Shown here: positions 13,901-25,900 of the stretch, piece after piece
How the letters are laid out: each line of letters starts with the position of its first letter
How positions within the stretch are numbered: position 1 is the stretch's first letter
Source: Bugula neritina
Taxonomy: Eukaryota > Bryozoa > Gymnolaemata > Cheilostomatida > Bugulidae
Reading direction: 5' to 3'
DNA length: 64,000 nt
NCBI GenBank assembly: GCA_964035545.1
Contig: OZ037765.1
Coordinates: forward strand, 23,810,004-23,874,003
Made by a program: the position numbers and the translations under genes
Notes under the pieces: model-generated
What the model was told of the DNA's origin: nothing
The model's input: the letters and a program-made list of their open reading frames with translations, nothing else
The model's database searches: none

Positions 13901-15271
13901 TTATTGTTTTTTACCTTTACCAATGTGCAGTGCACTCACCATTGTTGAGTTAGATATAAATAGGCAGCCAGGCCACGCTTACCCACAATGCACTGCTGCA
14001 GACTGGATGCTTGGTTTGGTGACTTGACCTAGCATCCAGTCGTCTGCAGCTCATGAGATGTCATTCATAATTTCTCTTGACAGCTTCTGTTGATTCAGAG
14101 TGACTTTACTAGCAAATGACTACCACAAATAAAGAAGGTTCTGCCACAATAATTATTAACTAACCTCCCATCAACTAGTTAATACTTATTCAGCTAATTA
14201 AATTGAATTCTGGATTTTGCTCTTGTTTCACCCACAAGGCAGACTATATTTGTTGAGTCAAACCTGATACACCAAGCTTGTAATTTGTTAAAATTATGTT
14301 GGGAGCTATCAGACTGTGAGCTGTAATGCATACCTACATTAGACCAGGTACATAAACAAACTAGTAAACCTGCATTTATGAGGCAGATATGCTGAAATCA
14401 GTAAGAATTCATATTACAACAGCAGCTGTATATGTTGGGCAGCAGCTAGTTCCTGGTATTAGTTTATTATTCGGTATACACTCCTTTAACAATATTATTA
14501 GTGTATGTTACACAGAGTACAAGATATGTTTAGTCTGCGCATCTTGAAAAAGCAAACTTACAATTCTCTCAGTTGATAATATCTTTTTTAGGACTGATTA
14601 TAGGAGTAGTGATTGGCACATTTCTTATAATAGCCTTAATACTGGTGCTATGCTGTGCGTGTCAAGGACAAACAAAGAAAGAATCCAGAAGATATGATTT
14701 AGTGGAACAAGAATCCAACAACTCTCTAACAGATGGAGGTAAAAACATGAGCAATGCATCCACAAATACATTAGAGACACCATGTAAGACAGTCATAACA
14801 GAGGAGAGTAGCATTGAAATGAGTGACGAGCGAAGTTTAAGCACTAAACAATCTGACCTTGACCCTCATCTCAACCTGTATCTACCACCGCCAACACTCT
14901 ATGACTGCCCACAAAATACTTATAAAATCTATCCAAATACAAATCAGCACCAGAACAGACCAAATCCGTTATACGAAATGTCCAGGAGTCAAATGACTGA
15001 GAGTGTGATATCAGAAGAGCTACCTTTACCCCCACCCCCTCCTCCACACAGGACCACCCCCTTGCAGTATCGGGGTGGGGAACAGGAAAACGTCTTCAGA
15101 GGATTCAACCCTACATTTAAAACTTTCCTTGACAAAACTATAGCGATAAAATCCCCTCAACTGGCTAGATCCAATAATGGCCAGCCATTGAGGCACGGAC
15201 ATAGCTCTTTGAGGTATGAGGGAGAGGGTGAAATTCCTGAAAGAAAAGGATTAATTACCTCTGCTTTATGA
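4859..15271 (+). CDS. C-type-lectin-like single-pass membrane protein with Thr-rich stalk
   Basis: Five exons chain in frame: 4859-4940, 9010-9254, 10073-10175, 12488-12766 and 14592-15271 (TGA). Together they are 1389 nt, or 462 residues. Order: signal peptide; C-type-lectin-like domain (about residues 28-143); poly-Thr/Pro stalk; membrane helix GLIIGVVIGTFLIIALILVL followed by CCAC; and a tail of about 200 residues. Likely role is a cell-surface adhesion or recognition receptor. The lectin fold is supported by a WQNA...C start, a WIGDGNGG core, and paired cysteines ending in VICTE. The classical EPN/QPD and WND calcium-sugar motifs are not visible, so carbohydrate binding is doubtful. The tail holds YDLV and NPLY (possible endocytic motifs), a run of six prolines, and a C-terminal SAL that fits a class I PDZ ligand. 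The first exon is the least certain part. I know no specific orthologue. Confidence 0.75.
4941..9009 (+). other. Large first intron of the lectin-like gene
   Basis: About 4.1 kb of AT-rich sequence between the leader exon and the lectin exon. Short reading frames such as 8516-8815 have no recognisable content and run over stop-rich sequence. Nothing else is seen in it. Confidence 0.45.
9010..10175 (+). CDS. Two exons encoding the C-type-lectin-like domain
   Basis: Exon 9010-9254 encodes VTGTTELHRI through the WQNANTQC and WIGDGNGGC segments. Exon 10073-10175 encodes the C-terminal half with RQC, TDC and VICTEG. The module starts and ends in phase 1, the usual arrangement for shuffled extracellular domains. 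An open frame continues upstream of 9010 to 8733, but that stretch looks non-coding and a strong pyrimidine-rich acceptor ends at 9009. An alternative acceptor lies near 8961. Confidence 0.7.
12488..12766 (+). CDS. Thr-rich stalk exon of the lectin-like gene
   Basis: Phase 1-1 exon. It encodes about 12 Thr, Pro, then 13 Thr, then PSTTTPEATT, a mucin-like segment expected to be O-glycosylated and extended. A basic stretch (GGEKKAKVTPNRHK) and the start of the membrane helix follow. The donor is ttag|gtaaat. Confidence 0.75.
12493..12585 (+). repeat. Coding ACN trinucleotide repeat (poly-Thr)
   Basis: Interrupted run of ACT/ACA/ACC/ACG codons within the stalk exon, broken by CCA (Pro) and AGC (Ser). 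Mixed codon use lowers slippage, yet length variation between individuals would be expected. Confidence 0.85.
13996..14049. repeat. Imperfect hairpin in lectin intron 4
   Basis: CTGCAGACTGGATGCT (13996-14011) pairs with AGCATCCAGTCGTCTGCAG (14031-14049), leaving a 3-base bulge and a 19-base loop. It stands out from the AT-rich intron by its base composition. It may be the end of a degenerate transposon or a structured RNA; it is short for an animal pre-miRNA. Confidence 0.55.
14592..15271 (+). CDS. Membrane helix and cytoplasmic tail exon
   Basis: Last coding exon, 680 nt. It encodes a hydrophobic helix of about 21 residues, a CCAC motif that could be palmitoylated, then a polar tail. Visible tail motifs: RRYDLVEQ, LYDCPQNTYKIYP, NPLYEMS, ELPLPPPPPPH and terminal TSAL. 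The Tyr and Pro motifs suggest adaptor, SH2/SH3 or EVH1 partners, but that is inference. TGA at 15269-15271. Confidence 0.75.
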
Positions 15272-15705
15272 AGAATATCATCAAGTAACTTCATTGGTCA
15301 CAGAGTGCAGAAACAGGGATGAAATAGTTTAGTTATTTGTTATGTTCTTGTTTTCCATAAGGTGCAACACCTGAACCCTGTATAACTGCAACTGAAATTA
15401 ATTATTACTCTTTCTGGTCAGATATGCATAGTTACTAATTAGGGCGTGATCTTGATTCATACATGCAGTACTTTCAATGAACCCCACTAATTCTTAACAT
15501 TTTATTTGCTTTAGAACACTTTATGATAGAAAATATGTGCATACATTTTATGTTTATTTACACAACATATAAGTAGTTACATATTCAAATTCTTTCTGTA
15601 ATATTATACACATTATTTTTCCATGTTTTTATACTGACTGATGCATGAAAACTATGTAAATCTGTATAAAATATGTTTGTAGAAATTTTAACCTCAATAA
15701 TAGTA
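15272..15705. other. Short 3'-3' spacer between convergent genes
   Basis: The lectin gene (plus) and the unrecognised four-exon gene (minus) end 434 bases apart, so their 3' UTRs lie close and may overlap. No plus-strand AATAAA was seen. TTTATT at 15553-15558 is a minus-strand poly(A) signal. Confidence 0.5.
15553..15558 (-). terminator. Candidate poly(A) signal of the four-exon gene
   Basis: TTTATT on the plus strand reads AATAAA on the minus strand, about 150 bases after the stop codon at 15706-15708. This is a normal distance for a short 3' UTR. Confidence 0.45.
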
Positions 15706-18700
15706 TCAAGATTTGGCAAAATTCTTGGGTTCTTTCCTAGATACTTTGACAGACGTGATGTGTTTGGTAGGCACAGAGTTTACTCTGTCTCTTTTACTTT
15801 GAGGGTTCTTGTTCGCTATAGTCTTTGACTTTGCATCTGATTGAACTGCACTGATTTCTTTAGGAAATCTGTCATGACTTGATGTTACTTTGGCTGTAGG
15901 ATGTCTCAAACTGGCCGATGTTATTGGATTGCTGTCCGATGAACTTTCAGCGTTTATCGTTTTGTTAGCAAGTCGAATAGCCAGTAATTTGTTATAAGCA
16001 TCAGCAGATCTGAATTCCCGCCCTGGTGATAGGAATGTTGGTATTTCATCAGATTTTAGATCCGTAGCACCTGAAAACGAGCCTGTTTTGTTTAAAGATT
16101 TAACCAAATTGCCAGAAGAAGGGCTGTGGTACTTCCTTTCCGCTGCCATTGGTCGATGAAAAATGTTAGATAAGCTCTCTCCAGTCATTCTACTTGGATA
16201 CATCTCTTCTGTTAAAACCTGTTTAAAAAAATAGTCAGGTTTTGAGACAGAATTCAGCTCATTTAAATATAGCAATATTAATAATAACTTCTTTAGCATC
16301 ATAGAGGGTTAAATCATATTTTTAATCATGTCAACGTATAGGATAATAGTTAATATTATTCGACAAAGATAAGCAAATACTAATTAATGAAACGCTCTGA
16401 GTTGAAAAGTATAAAATGTCTGAATGGCATTCATAACTTCTATAGTAGGTTTTTAAGTGCAAAGAACTCGCTTACTGTGCTCACTGACTTGACAAGTTGA
16501 ATGTTGTATAAAGGTATTACTGTAGGTAAATTGACGGATTTCTTTGCAGGAGTTGTCTTCCTCATGTTCTTTATTACGTAGACATATTTTCCCCTCTATA
16601 ACAAAATGCATATAGGCTATTGCCCATTGAAGTATAACCCCCATAGTTTCAGTTCAGTGCTATAGCCCAATATATTATTAACCTGTATTAGCTTCTTTTA
16701 ATTATAGAATAAGATACAGTAAATGATTAATTACTATACAAATTTTCAGCTTCATTTTAGGTGCTTACTGACAGTTCAGACAAATATTAATCTAGTAGGT
16801 GTTTTTTGAATGGCCAGACTTAAATACCAACAATATCTATTCTTGAAATACCATAGCTTTCTTATGAGGCTCTATTCTGATTAATTACTTCCATGTAATT
16901 ACTGGTTATTATGTGTGAACTTGAATTATGCAGACAGTAAATTAGTAATTGCATCGACATAAACATATATAATTATTGGCAGTAATAAATATGCCATTCA
17001 ACAAAAAAATATTCATGAACTGTTTTGAGACTATTTTGCCCGATGAGCTGATAATTTGTGAGACACAAAATGTGAGCTAATTCAAGCGGCAACAGTGTAA
17101 TAGGATTTATATATGTTTTTGGTATATCACTGAAGAAAAATTAGTGTCAGGTGCAGCTATTTCAAGGTTTATCCCCCCCCCCCCATCAACACAAAATAAA
17201 ATACCATGGCCTACGCCTTCATAATAGTAGAAACTAATGTTTCTGGTAAAGAATATTAAAAGGATTGTGAATTAGCGCTAGTTAAGCCATATATATTCAA
17301 AAGTTGACTCATTGACTTTTTGGCTATTTGTAGTACATTATAATTATTATTGTTTACAGCAATAAGAAATATAACATGAATTCTAACTTTTATTTATTCC
17401 ATTGCTATCAACTACCTATAGTTGTACTGTAGATGCTAGAAAGTAATTTCATGTAAGTAGCGCACCTTGTGTTATATAATACATGTATATGTTACGGATA
17501 TCATATATGGGCACATAATTATTTCACAGGGATTGTTGAACTGAGTGCATGCAAACCAACATTGTTGTCTGATTAAATCACAATTTATAGACTTATCTTC
17601 TCTCTGCTTATAAATATGTATGAATGACATTGTAATAGCATACTTGTTTGATGGAATACAGTTACTTACTTTATAAATCTTTAAGCTCACTTAAAGGTCA
17701 CAGTACACATTATATTGTTAGATGGCAATGAATCTTGAAGCATAGGCCAACACACCATGCAAATTTTTTTAGTTATGTTGCTTATCCAATGTTGAAAATT
17801 TCTAATTATTTACTGCAAACTTATAAAAGTATTAATTTTTATACTTTTTGTGGTGATTTTTTAAAAGTTTGCTCACATAAAATGGTTAGTTTTGTTAAAT
17901 TTGAATCTACAAATCCATTGAGTAATCTATTGTTGGTATTTGATAGCACAGCAGTGGGAGAGAATGGCTCACGCAAAATTTTTGTGCAACAAATTGTTAT
18001 TTAATTTCACTTTTATTTCTGCTGTTGCAGTTACTTGGCCAGTGAAACTGAAAAGACAACTACAAATTATGCTGACCTGAGAATTTTTGTGAAGGTTGGT
18101 GTAAATCTTGGCAGCCACATTACTTGGTAAAACAAAACCTGCTGACTTTGCAGTTTGTTTCATGTTTGTGTCACTTCTCTGGCTGTTTGCTATGGGTGGC
18201 TTCTGCTTCACTGCTGGAAATTCCTTATCCAATTTTATTTCAAAAGGATCACTCAACTGATCGCCTTGAAAAAGAATAAATTAACAAGTGCATATAATAT
18301 TCTGTATTAACTTTCCTAACTACTGCAAAATGCATAACCAGCAACAACTAATTATTTGCACTGAGAATATTGACTAGCCAAAATTATTGTGGTTTTAAAA
18401 CAATTGTTTGTTGCTTCACTGTCTCTTTTGATATTGAATGGCTTTTAGCAAATGAACTGTCTAAACAGCTGATTGTAACAAATTGTATTAAAAGATTGGA
18501 TGAATTAATGGAATTAACAATCATCATTACAACATTTAATGGCCTTGATACTACAACTTCAGCATATTGCTGTTAATTCTTTACCAAAAGAAAACAATTT
18601 AGGCGTCAGAGCTAAATAGGTATATACTGTGCGTAAACAGATAGAATGCTACCATATGTATGTTTATAGCTTCGATCAGTAGCTTGTTTCACCAAACTGT

Positions 18701-19700
18701 AATCTTCATCAGACCTTTTCCAAGTATAGGGCAGTGAATTAGGTTTTGGCAGATTAGTTACACTCCTTGCAGATTTAGACATCTTCGGGTCAGTAGTTTG
18801 TAGCTGCATGGCATAGCAAATATTATAACTGTAGTACAACATGTGAATATACATTATTACTGTAATACAACATGTGAATATACATTATTATTGTAATACA
18901 ACATGTGAATATACATTATTACTGTAATACAACATGTGAATATATGTTATTACTGTAATACAACATGTAAATACAATATAGACCAACTAGTCACATGCCT
19001 ATTTAAAAATACAACTGTTAATTACAACAGCTTTATATTATACTAAAAGTTTTTATAACCACTTTGATATTCTAAGCAATGTTCGAGGAAATATCACACA
19101 TGAAAACATGAATGCAATGCAATATAAACCACAGCACCTCACCTCCACAACAGCTATCTGAACCATTACTTGTACCACATAGCTTAGCAGTAGCCTTCTA
19201 GCATGTGTTTATTGTATAGGCATAAATGCAATTTCACTCAATTATCAAATAATGACCTTCCATTGATGGTTTTTTCGTGTCAGTAAGATTGAGTTCGATA
19301 TATACTGCAACACTTGTAGTGATAAAATACGAGTATAAAACACAGCTTAAATTAACACTTTTATCAATTTATTAGTTATTGATTTAAGATTAATTAACCG
19401 TGATATGGACAGCATATTAATGTAGAAGATCAATAGACCTGGTGTATATATTAAACACGTTATCATAGCATGTAATACTTCAACAGTCACTCACAATGTT
19501 TTCAATATGCTCACCTTTCTGGGCTGAGATTGAAGAGGTGAAAAGTTATCTGTGTCATCATCATCCTTAGGCAGGCTCAGTAATAAATTATGGCTGCTAT
19601 ATCTACTCCGATTCTGCATCTCCTTCAAAGTTTCAGCCCACTCTCTGCTACTGCCCTCATTAACTAGCAGCCTAGCATTGGGTAATACTGAGTGATCCAT
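15706..19700 (-). CDS. Unrecognised 345-residue basic, Ser-rich protein, four exons
   Basis: Not recognised. Minus-strand exons 19700-19515, 18803-18653, 18264-18077 and 16218-15706 join with matching phases (0, 1, 0) into 1038 nt with no stop. The ATG at 19700 has an in-frame TAA 21 bases upstream, so it is the likely start. N-terminus MDHSVLPNARLLVNEGSSRE, an acidic KDDDDTDNF stretch, then SLPYTWKRSDEDYSLVKQAT, FVLPSNVAAKIYTNLHKNSQ, a Ser/Lys-rich region and a basic C-terminus. No signal peptide, membrane helix, zinc finger or coiled coil is obvious. The composition suggests a mostly disordered intracellular protein. Four phase-consistent splice junctions argue that this is a real gene rather than chance open frames. 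Function unknown. Confidence 0.68.
17173..17184. repeat. Poly-C tract
   Basis: Twelve consecutive C on the plus strand, inside the last intron of the four-exon gene (poly-G in the transcript). A similar G tract at 24240-24252 and a shorter C tract near 56751 also occur in introns. Confidence 0.85.
18821..18975. repeat. 31-bp tandem repeat, about five copies
   Basis: The string ACATGTG recurs at 18839, 18870, 18901 and 18932, with a degenerate copy at 18963: exact 31-base spacing. It sits at the 3' end of intron 1 of the minus-strand four-exon gene and ends less than 20 bases from the acceptor of exon 2 (exon start 18803). Confidence 0.9.
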
Positions 19701-21017
19701 CACAACTGCTGTTTGTCCTTAAACCTACCTCGTAAAATAAGACATCAGCTAATAGCCTACAGTTCTGTGTAATAGATATGGCATAAATAGCTGTTCCACT
19801 ATATAGTAATTTGCTCGAAAGAGTTCAATTGTTCATTGGTTGCCATGAAAGAATTAATTACCTATGCTATTAGGGCAGTGCATTAACTGTTGAAATACTC
19901 TGGCAGCACAAATAAGTGCCATAGAAATTCTGACAATACTCTTTGTAATGACAAATAGACTATTGCTTTATGAAAAATGTACACAATAATTATTTAGTGT
20001 TTTGATTGCACAGAGCTGACTGCTGACATAGCTACCTTATTATATAACTGTCAATGACACTCACAAATGTTATTTCATTAGATATTATATTTATCTTTAG
20101 AAACTTGATAGCAATAAATAAGCACGCTATGAAGTTAACCCATATACTAGAAACTGGAGTTGGCTATAATACACTCTATATATTTGTTTATGCTCGCTAC
20201 AATAATATTTTAATATATCTCAAAATTGTTTATAGCAGTTACATTATGATATAGCATTACATTATTGGCATTAGGTGTTTGCTAAAGGTTTCCATACTAG
20301 ATTAGTGAGAAGTTAAATATGAGCTTACTTTTCTCCATCAAGATACCTAGCATATGCCTTTAATAAAAGCATAATGAGCGAAATCTGGCAAAACTATGAA
20401 AATAGACACCTAAATATTATGTTTTTAAGCAACTGTCCATGGTACATTAAACCTTGAATTGGAAGTTACATTTGCTTAAAAACTAATCACAAAAAAGAAA
20501 ATTGCTCAGCAAAAAGTTACAGCTATTTACTTGTAATTATTCACAAGTGAACTAGTGCATTACAGAGTTTCAACTCTTGTAAAAATCTAGATTCTTATTT
20601 TCATTAGTTCTAAAACTTCCTAGAATAATTATGGGGCTTTTGAGTGTTTTAGGCTTTTTTCAACACGTCCACTAGAATCTCATTACTTTTTATGAGAGAG
20701 GTAAAGTGCAGGGTGTTTTACATGTGTGTTGATGGAATTCACTACACTTGTAACAATATAATATTGTTACATAAAACTATAAAACAAAATAAAAATAAAA
20801 CAAGAAGTGCCACTAAATGCGCAGAATAAGTTATGGAGACATCCTAACTTAGATATAAATGAGAAAGGCAGCTCATAAGTGCTTCGGTAACTAACCAAAG
20901 GTAGCTTATTGTCCAAAAGCTATTCTAATATATAATGACCCAAGTCAGATGATTAGGGAATTGCTTCTGTGCACACATTCTATTGTGTGGAGGGGGGGTA
21001 TACAATACAATGTCATC

Positions 21018-21086
21018 GTTTGCCGAGACTGAATTCAGACTTCTAGGCTATGGTTTATCCTAGAAAATCTGACTCGGCAACAGCTT
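21018..21086. repeat. Small imperfect inverted repeat
   Basis: GCCGAG...CAGACTTCTAGG on the left pairs with CCTAGAAAATCTGACTCGGC on the right. With gaps the arms are about 20 bases, around a central TATGGTTTAT. It could be a decayed miniature element. The arms differ by an insertion of about 8 bases. Confidence 0.4.
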
Positions 21087-21662
21087 TCCTATAAGCATAA
21101 ACAAAACAGTGTTTATGGCACTACTTACTTCATTACTTTTTGCAACATATTTCAACACCCCTATTGGGCAAAATGGAAAACTTAAAACTGTTTTGTGATC
21201 ACGATATATTGAACCTTTGGAGACACCAAATTAATTTTTAATGGGAACAGAAGCAATTACATTGTACAACTATAGCTATACAAATAATATACTTGTGTGA
21301 CAGTTTAAGATTACTTGCCTATTCTAGTCTGCTGCAAAGAGACACTTACTTGCTGATTGTAGTGCATGAGTGGCCTGGGCATACACAGCGATAGCCAATA
21401 CCAGAATGAAATAGTGTACTACAAGAAGTACTACTCTAAACACTTCAATTTAAGATTGAAATGACACACTAGTCAACAACTAAATGAGCTTATTCTTTAC
21501 TTTGAAAAATTGCTAAATGAAAGAAGCAGATAAAGTGTTCAACTTCATCAAAAGGCTCAAAAACTTGTAAAATATAATTACTTGAGAATCACTTGAAATG
21601 AATATTTCAGGCCATGAAAATAATGTCTTTAGAGAAAACAAACTTTAAATATTGGTAAGTAA

Positions 21663-21668
21663 TTTATT
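21663..21668 (-). terminator. Candidate poly(A) signal of the TDRD7-like gene
   Basis: TTTATT (AATAAA on the minus strand) about 245 bases past the stop codon of the TDRD-like gene. Confidence 0.4.
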
Positions 21669-21911
21669 TCCAACAAGCAACAAGAAAAAAATATATAAGA
21701 AAAAATATATATACTATTTTTAAAGCAGGGTTTACAGGTAGTAACGTGTTGCACACAGATGTAGCGCAGTTTAGCATACGAAACTACAAGCACATAATAC
21801 TGCGAAAGAGCGCAAAACTTTGCATGTGTTACAAATTACAATATGTGTAGCGCCGAAGGTACTGCATGTGTGCCAAGAACCCAAGAGTAATTGTATTATG
21901 CAGAGTTTATG

Positions 21912-22943
21912 TTAATAACTGAGATCCGGGTTTGAGTATTTGGCGTGACCCTTGTTGATGAGCTCTGAGTCTATACTGACATCAATAGAGTATGTAGTGT
22001 CGTACAGCTCAAACCACACACTAGGGCCAGCGCTCAGCAGATTCTTGTCTCTATCAACCTCCCTTATTTTAGCCACCAGTCTCTTCTCATTACACAAGTC
22101 AATGAAGTCTTTCTTAGCTTCCTTTGTCCAGATGTTCCCAACAGCTGGCTCGAGGTCTATGAGTAGAAGTATGTGATGATATTAGTTTTGGAAAGAAATA
22201 ACTTTCTTACAACGTATCTGCAGCTGACAATAACATACACTACCAGCTATCAGCAGTACCAGAGAACAAGCATATGTAACGTTGAATACAAACGGGAAGG
22301 CCATGCATACCCGACCGTGTATATAATTATTTAGATTTTAGACCATCAACCCACTGGTTATACTCACTGTAGAGGCCAGCTCTGACTGCCTGAAGTTTGA
22401 GCTGAGTGTACTCTTCGGATAAAGGACGGAGGTGTGTGACATCAATGAAGTCATAGTTGCCATAATCAACAAACAGTACCTTCAACTGTAACATTATAGA
22501 AGAATGAGTATACAGGACAAACATACCCGAAACAGACAGGACAAACTGTATATCTGATTACATCTTGCTAACCTTATCGTCTATTCGACCATCCAAAACC
22601 ATAACTCTATACCAGAAGCCATCAGCACAACTAAGCCCAGCACACAGATCGCCTGACTGTGGCTCAAACCCCTCCACTGGTTTGCTGTCCTGCGAATCAC
22701 ACAAACAACTGAACTGACGAAAAAAGCAAGAAGTCAGATGTGAGATGGTAATTATTTTACAGTATATACAGTATATACCTTGAAGTTCTGGTGGAGATTT
22801 TCTATGAGCTGATTGAGGTCGTCTATTTCCGACAGAGGAATAACGACAAAGTGATTAGGTTCGTTAGTGGTGGTTACGAATACATCCCAGAATTCATTGA
22901 CCTCTGGAGGCCGCACGAAACCGGTCTGACACTGGTTTACATT
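21912..22943 (-). CDS. TDRD7: Extended Tudor unit 4 and C-terminus (exons 23-26)
   Basis: Core reads LCAGLSCADGFWYRVMV and LFVDYGNYDFI; the SN-like flank has VWFELYDTTYSIDVSIDSEL and the protein ends PDLSY at TAA 21912-21914. A Pro/Thr/Ser-rich low-complexity linker (exons 20-22, 23968-23167) separates it from unit 3. Confidence 0.82.
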
Positions 22944-25900
22944 CTGCAGAGAGAATTCATATGCTGGTAAAGTTCTGCTATCACAAGAGAGTCTATAGTC
23001 TATGATATAGTCGAGTATCAGTGTATTAAATAGTACATGTATATGATATAGAATACAGAGTCTTCGCACAAACACACCGAGTAAGTTCACAGTAAAGCCC
23101 AACAGCCACAGTACAGACACAACAAGTTGCTAAGAGAGAAGTCTGCTGAATGCATGAGAACCAGACCTTAATCTTGAGGCTCTGCAGCTGCTGGACAACA
23201 TAGTCCCCAGCTCCTGCTTGACTCAGATCGTGCATAGCTGCTACGTCAGCACCACCTACTGCTGCCGTGTCCCCCTGAGCTGACACAGATACACAGTCAG
23301 CAGTTGGGGAGTCTGGGGGTGTGCCTGGGGGTGTGTCTGATGGAGTACCTGGTAGCTCTGGCAGCGTGTCTGAAGGTGTCTCCACTTCTACGACATTGGC
23401 AAAGACAATTACAGATGTGATGCAACATCATCCGATTTGTTTAAACCAACTTTTTAGATTGTGAAAAAACAAATGCAATATTCAATAACCAAATATTACT
23501 GAATAGATAAGATGCACACACATTTCACTAGAGATTGTACAATTTAGCTAAGCCACGTAAAATATTGATGAAAAGAAAATAAGCCAACCAGTGATGGCTA
23601 CTGACGGAATATAATACGACAGTGACTAGTGACACTATGTAGCTAGCAGGTACACTTACCAAGGTTATCCGTATTAGACGTATTAGATGCTGAAACAGAG
23701 GAGGCAAAAGTTTCCGAGTCAGCGACGTCAGAAGTGCCAGTGTCTGCACTGGATTGTTTGCTGCATGAAATCAAGTACATTAGAATGAGCAGAATAAGCA
23801 CGTATGTATTACATCAAAGTCAATATGTCTGGATGCATACAACTAGATATTGGTGAGGTGCAGCAAATACCTGCTTTCATAAATACTCAGTAGGTGATTG
23901 TTAACATTCAAGTTTTTCTGGGTCAGCTGAACCAAGGCAGGCCGATCTTCTGTAGCAGATTCGATGGTCTAAAATAAAACAGGTTTGAATGTTGGGAGTA
24001 GTAAACAGCATATAGTTACTAAATAATAGAGAGTTCAGACATTGCCAGTAAATTTTCCTTCTCAGTCACGTTGTGTATTCTATTCCTTAACACTTGCTGG
24101 TAGTTACAGGAAAACACAAAAATAAAATTTCTCTCCATATTCTCACAATAACAATCTTATATAGATTAGAATGTATTGAGTAAAATAAGAAGTGAAGGAG
24201 TTTGTTCGCTCTGTATGTACATTACACGACATAGAGACCGGGGGGGGGGGGGTACGTATCGTACTCACTGTCAGTATATATGGATGTTCAGAGTTGATAA
24301 GCTGAGCTGCTTCCACCCCCACATCGTCATTCCAACCAGAGAGCGTGTGCAGTAGACACGGTACTGCCTGCATAGGCAGCGTGTGAGCATGCTCCACGTC
24401 AGCGGGTATTCTCCTGAGCTGACTAGACGAGACTGTAGACTTGTTTCCATAGTCTTTGAAGAACACTACAAACTGCAGCCACACCAGGCATAGTAACTTG
24501 ATAAACAGAACTTACATGTTTAGTTGAATAGGCAAGATATTGTCATTTAGTGCTAAAACATGAAATAAAAATTTGGTAATGAATCAGCAGCAGTCACAGT
24601 ATTGGTGAAACCAACAACACTAGCTGAACCTCAAGCTTATATACTGTGGAATACTGTTTGTATGCATTAACCTAATAGTATATGTAGCACTGATGAATGC
24701 ACTACATAGTTTTAACTACTCCATGTGCGCTGTAGAGATCAATGAACTAGCAGTATTAACTACTTCATGTGTACTGTAGATGTCAATGCACTAGTACTAT
24801 CAACTACTCTAGTGTGAAGGTCACAGCTGCACATACCTTTTTCTTATCTGAGATAACCTCCTGGATGGTTGCTCTGTACCACAGACCATCATACTTGGCA
24901 CACACAGACTCTCCCACCTGAGGCTGACTTATAAAGTCTTGAGCTGTTGTCATCTACAACACATCATACCACACTTACAGTCAGCATTGGCTGGCAGCAC
25001 GAGCACTGATTGAGCCTTTCACTTGAGGCAGACACTTGGTGAGTATGTAGTATCCAATTCACTTCTCATAACCAATTAATAGATGGAAAGAATATCCATT
25101 TAGACTATATGGATATGAAAAATAGCATGAACTGCCCACACAAGAAACTATACAATGAAAAGGTGTCATACTTTCATAGTTTTCAGTCAAATAATCCAAT
25201 TTGGCCGAGTAAAATTTTTTACTGAGTTGCTATCGCTTTACGGGTACATCTTCAGTATACAGCTTACAAGAATGAGCTATTAGTTTCCAATATTTACTCA
25301 AAAACTTACTAATACAGTGTTGAATAAAACTTCAGCAATTCAAGTATAAGTTTTAAGCCGAGTAAACCTATTAGCTATCGCTTTCATTATTGTTTTTATG
25401 TGATTGAAGTCTCAATCTGTACCTATTTTTAAAGGTGAAAAAGTGAACTTGTACATAAATATATGATTTCAGCGAATTTTATTGAAGCAATAAAAGTGTG
25501 GTCAATGGAATTAAATTAACGGAAACTCTGCACTTTTTCAGTGACGATATAAACGCACCATTACCCTTGTATCAGGATATAACAATATAACTGATACATT
25601 AAACGCCTACGCCACCCTGTAAATGCATCGGACCAACCTGTTTGCTGTAGTATTCGTTGATGTCACTCATCAGTTCTTGCAGTATGGCATAGGCAGGGCC
25701 TACTTTCTGCACATAGAAAGTGCCATCTCTCTCCACATAGGTTAGCAGGGCATCAATGCTCTGTTGAGGCTGTAACAGTGGAGAACTACACTTAGACACG
25801 TATATTTATCTCTACCACAGTAATATGAGCTAAGTATATCTGCACACTACTCTACATCTATACACTACTCGTAGGACAACTAGGTGTGTGCCCCGAGTAC

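Larger units (their letters stand above)
19701..21911. other. Spacer between the four-exon gene and the TDRD gene
   Basis: Holds the 5' flank of the four-exon gene and the 3' UTR of the TDRD-like gene. I see no exon in it. A short inverted repeat lies at about 21018-21086. Confidence 0.5.

Noticed and set aside
16453-16644. 63-codon minus-strand frame as an extra exon of the four-exon gene
   Set aside because: No matching splice sites, and flanking exons already join in phase without it.
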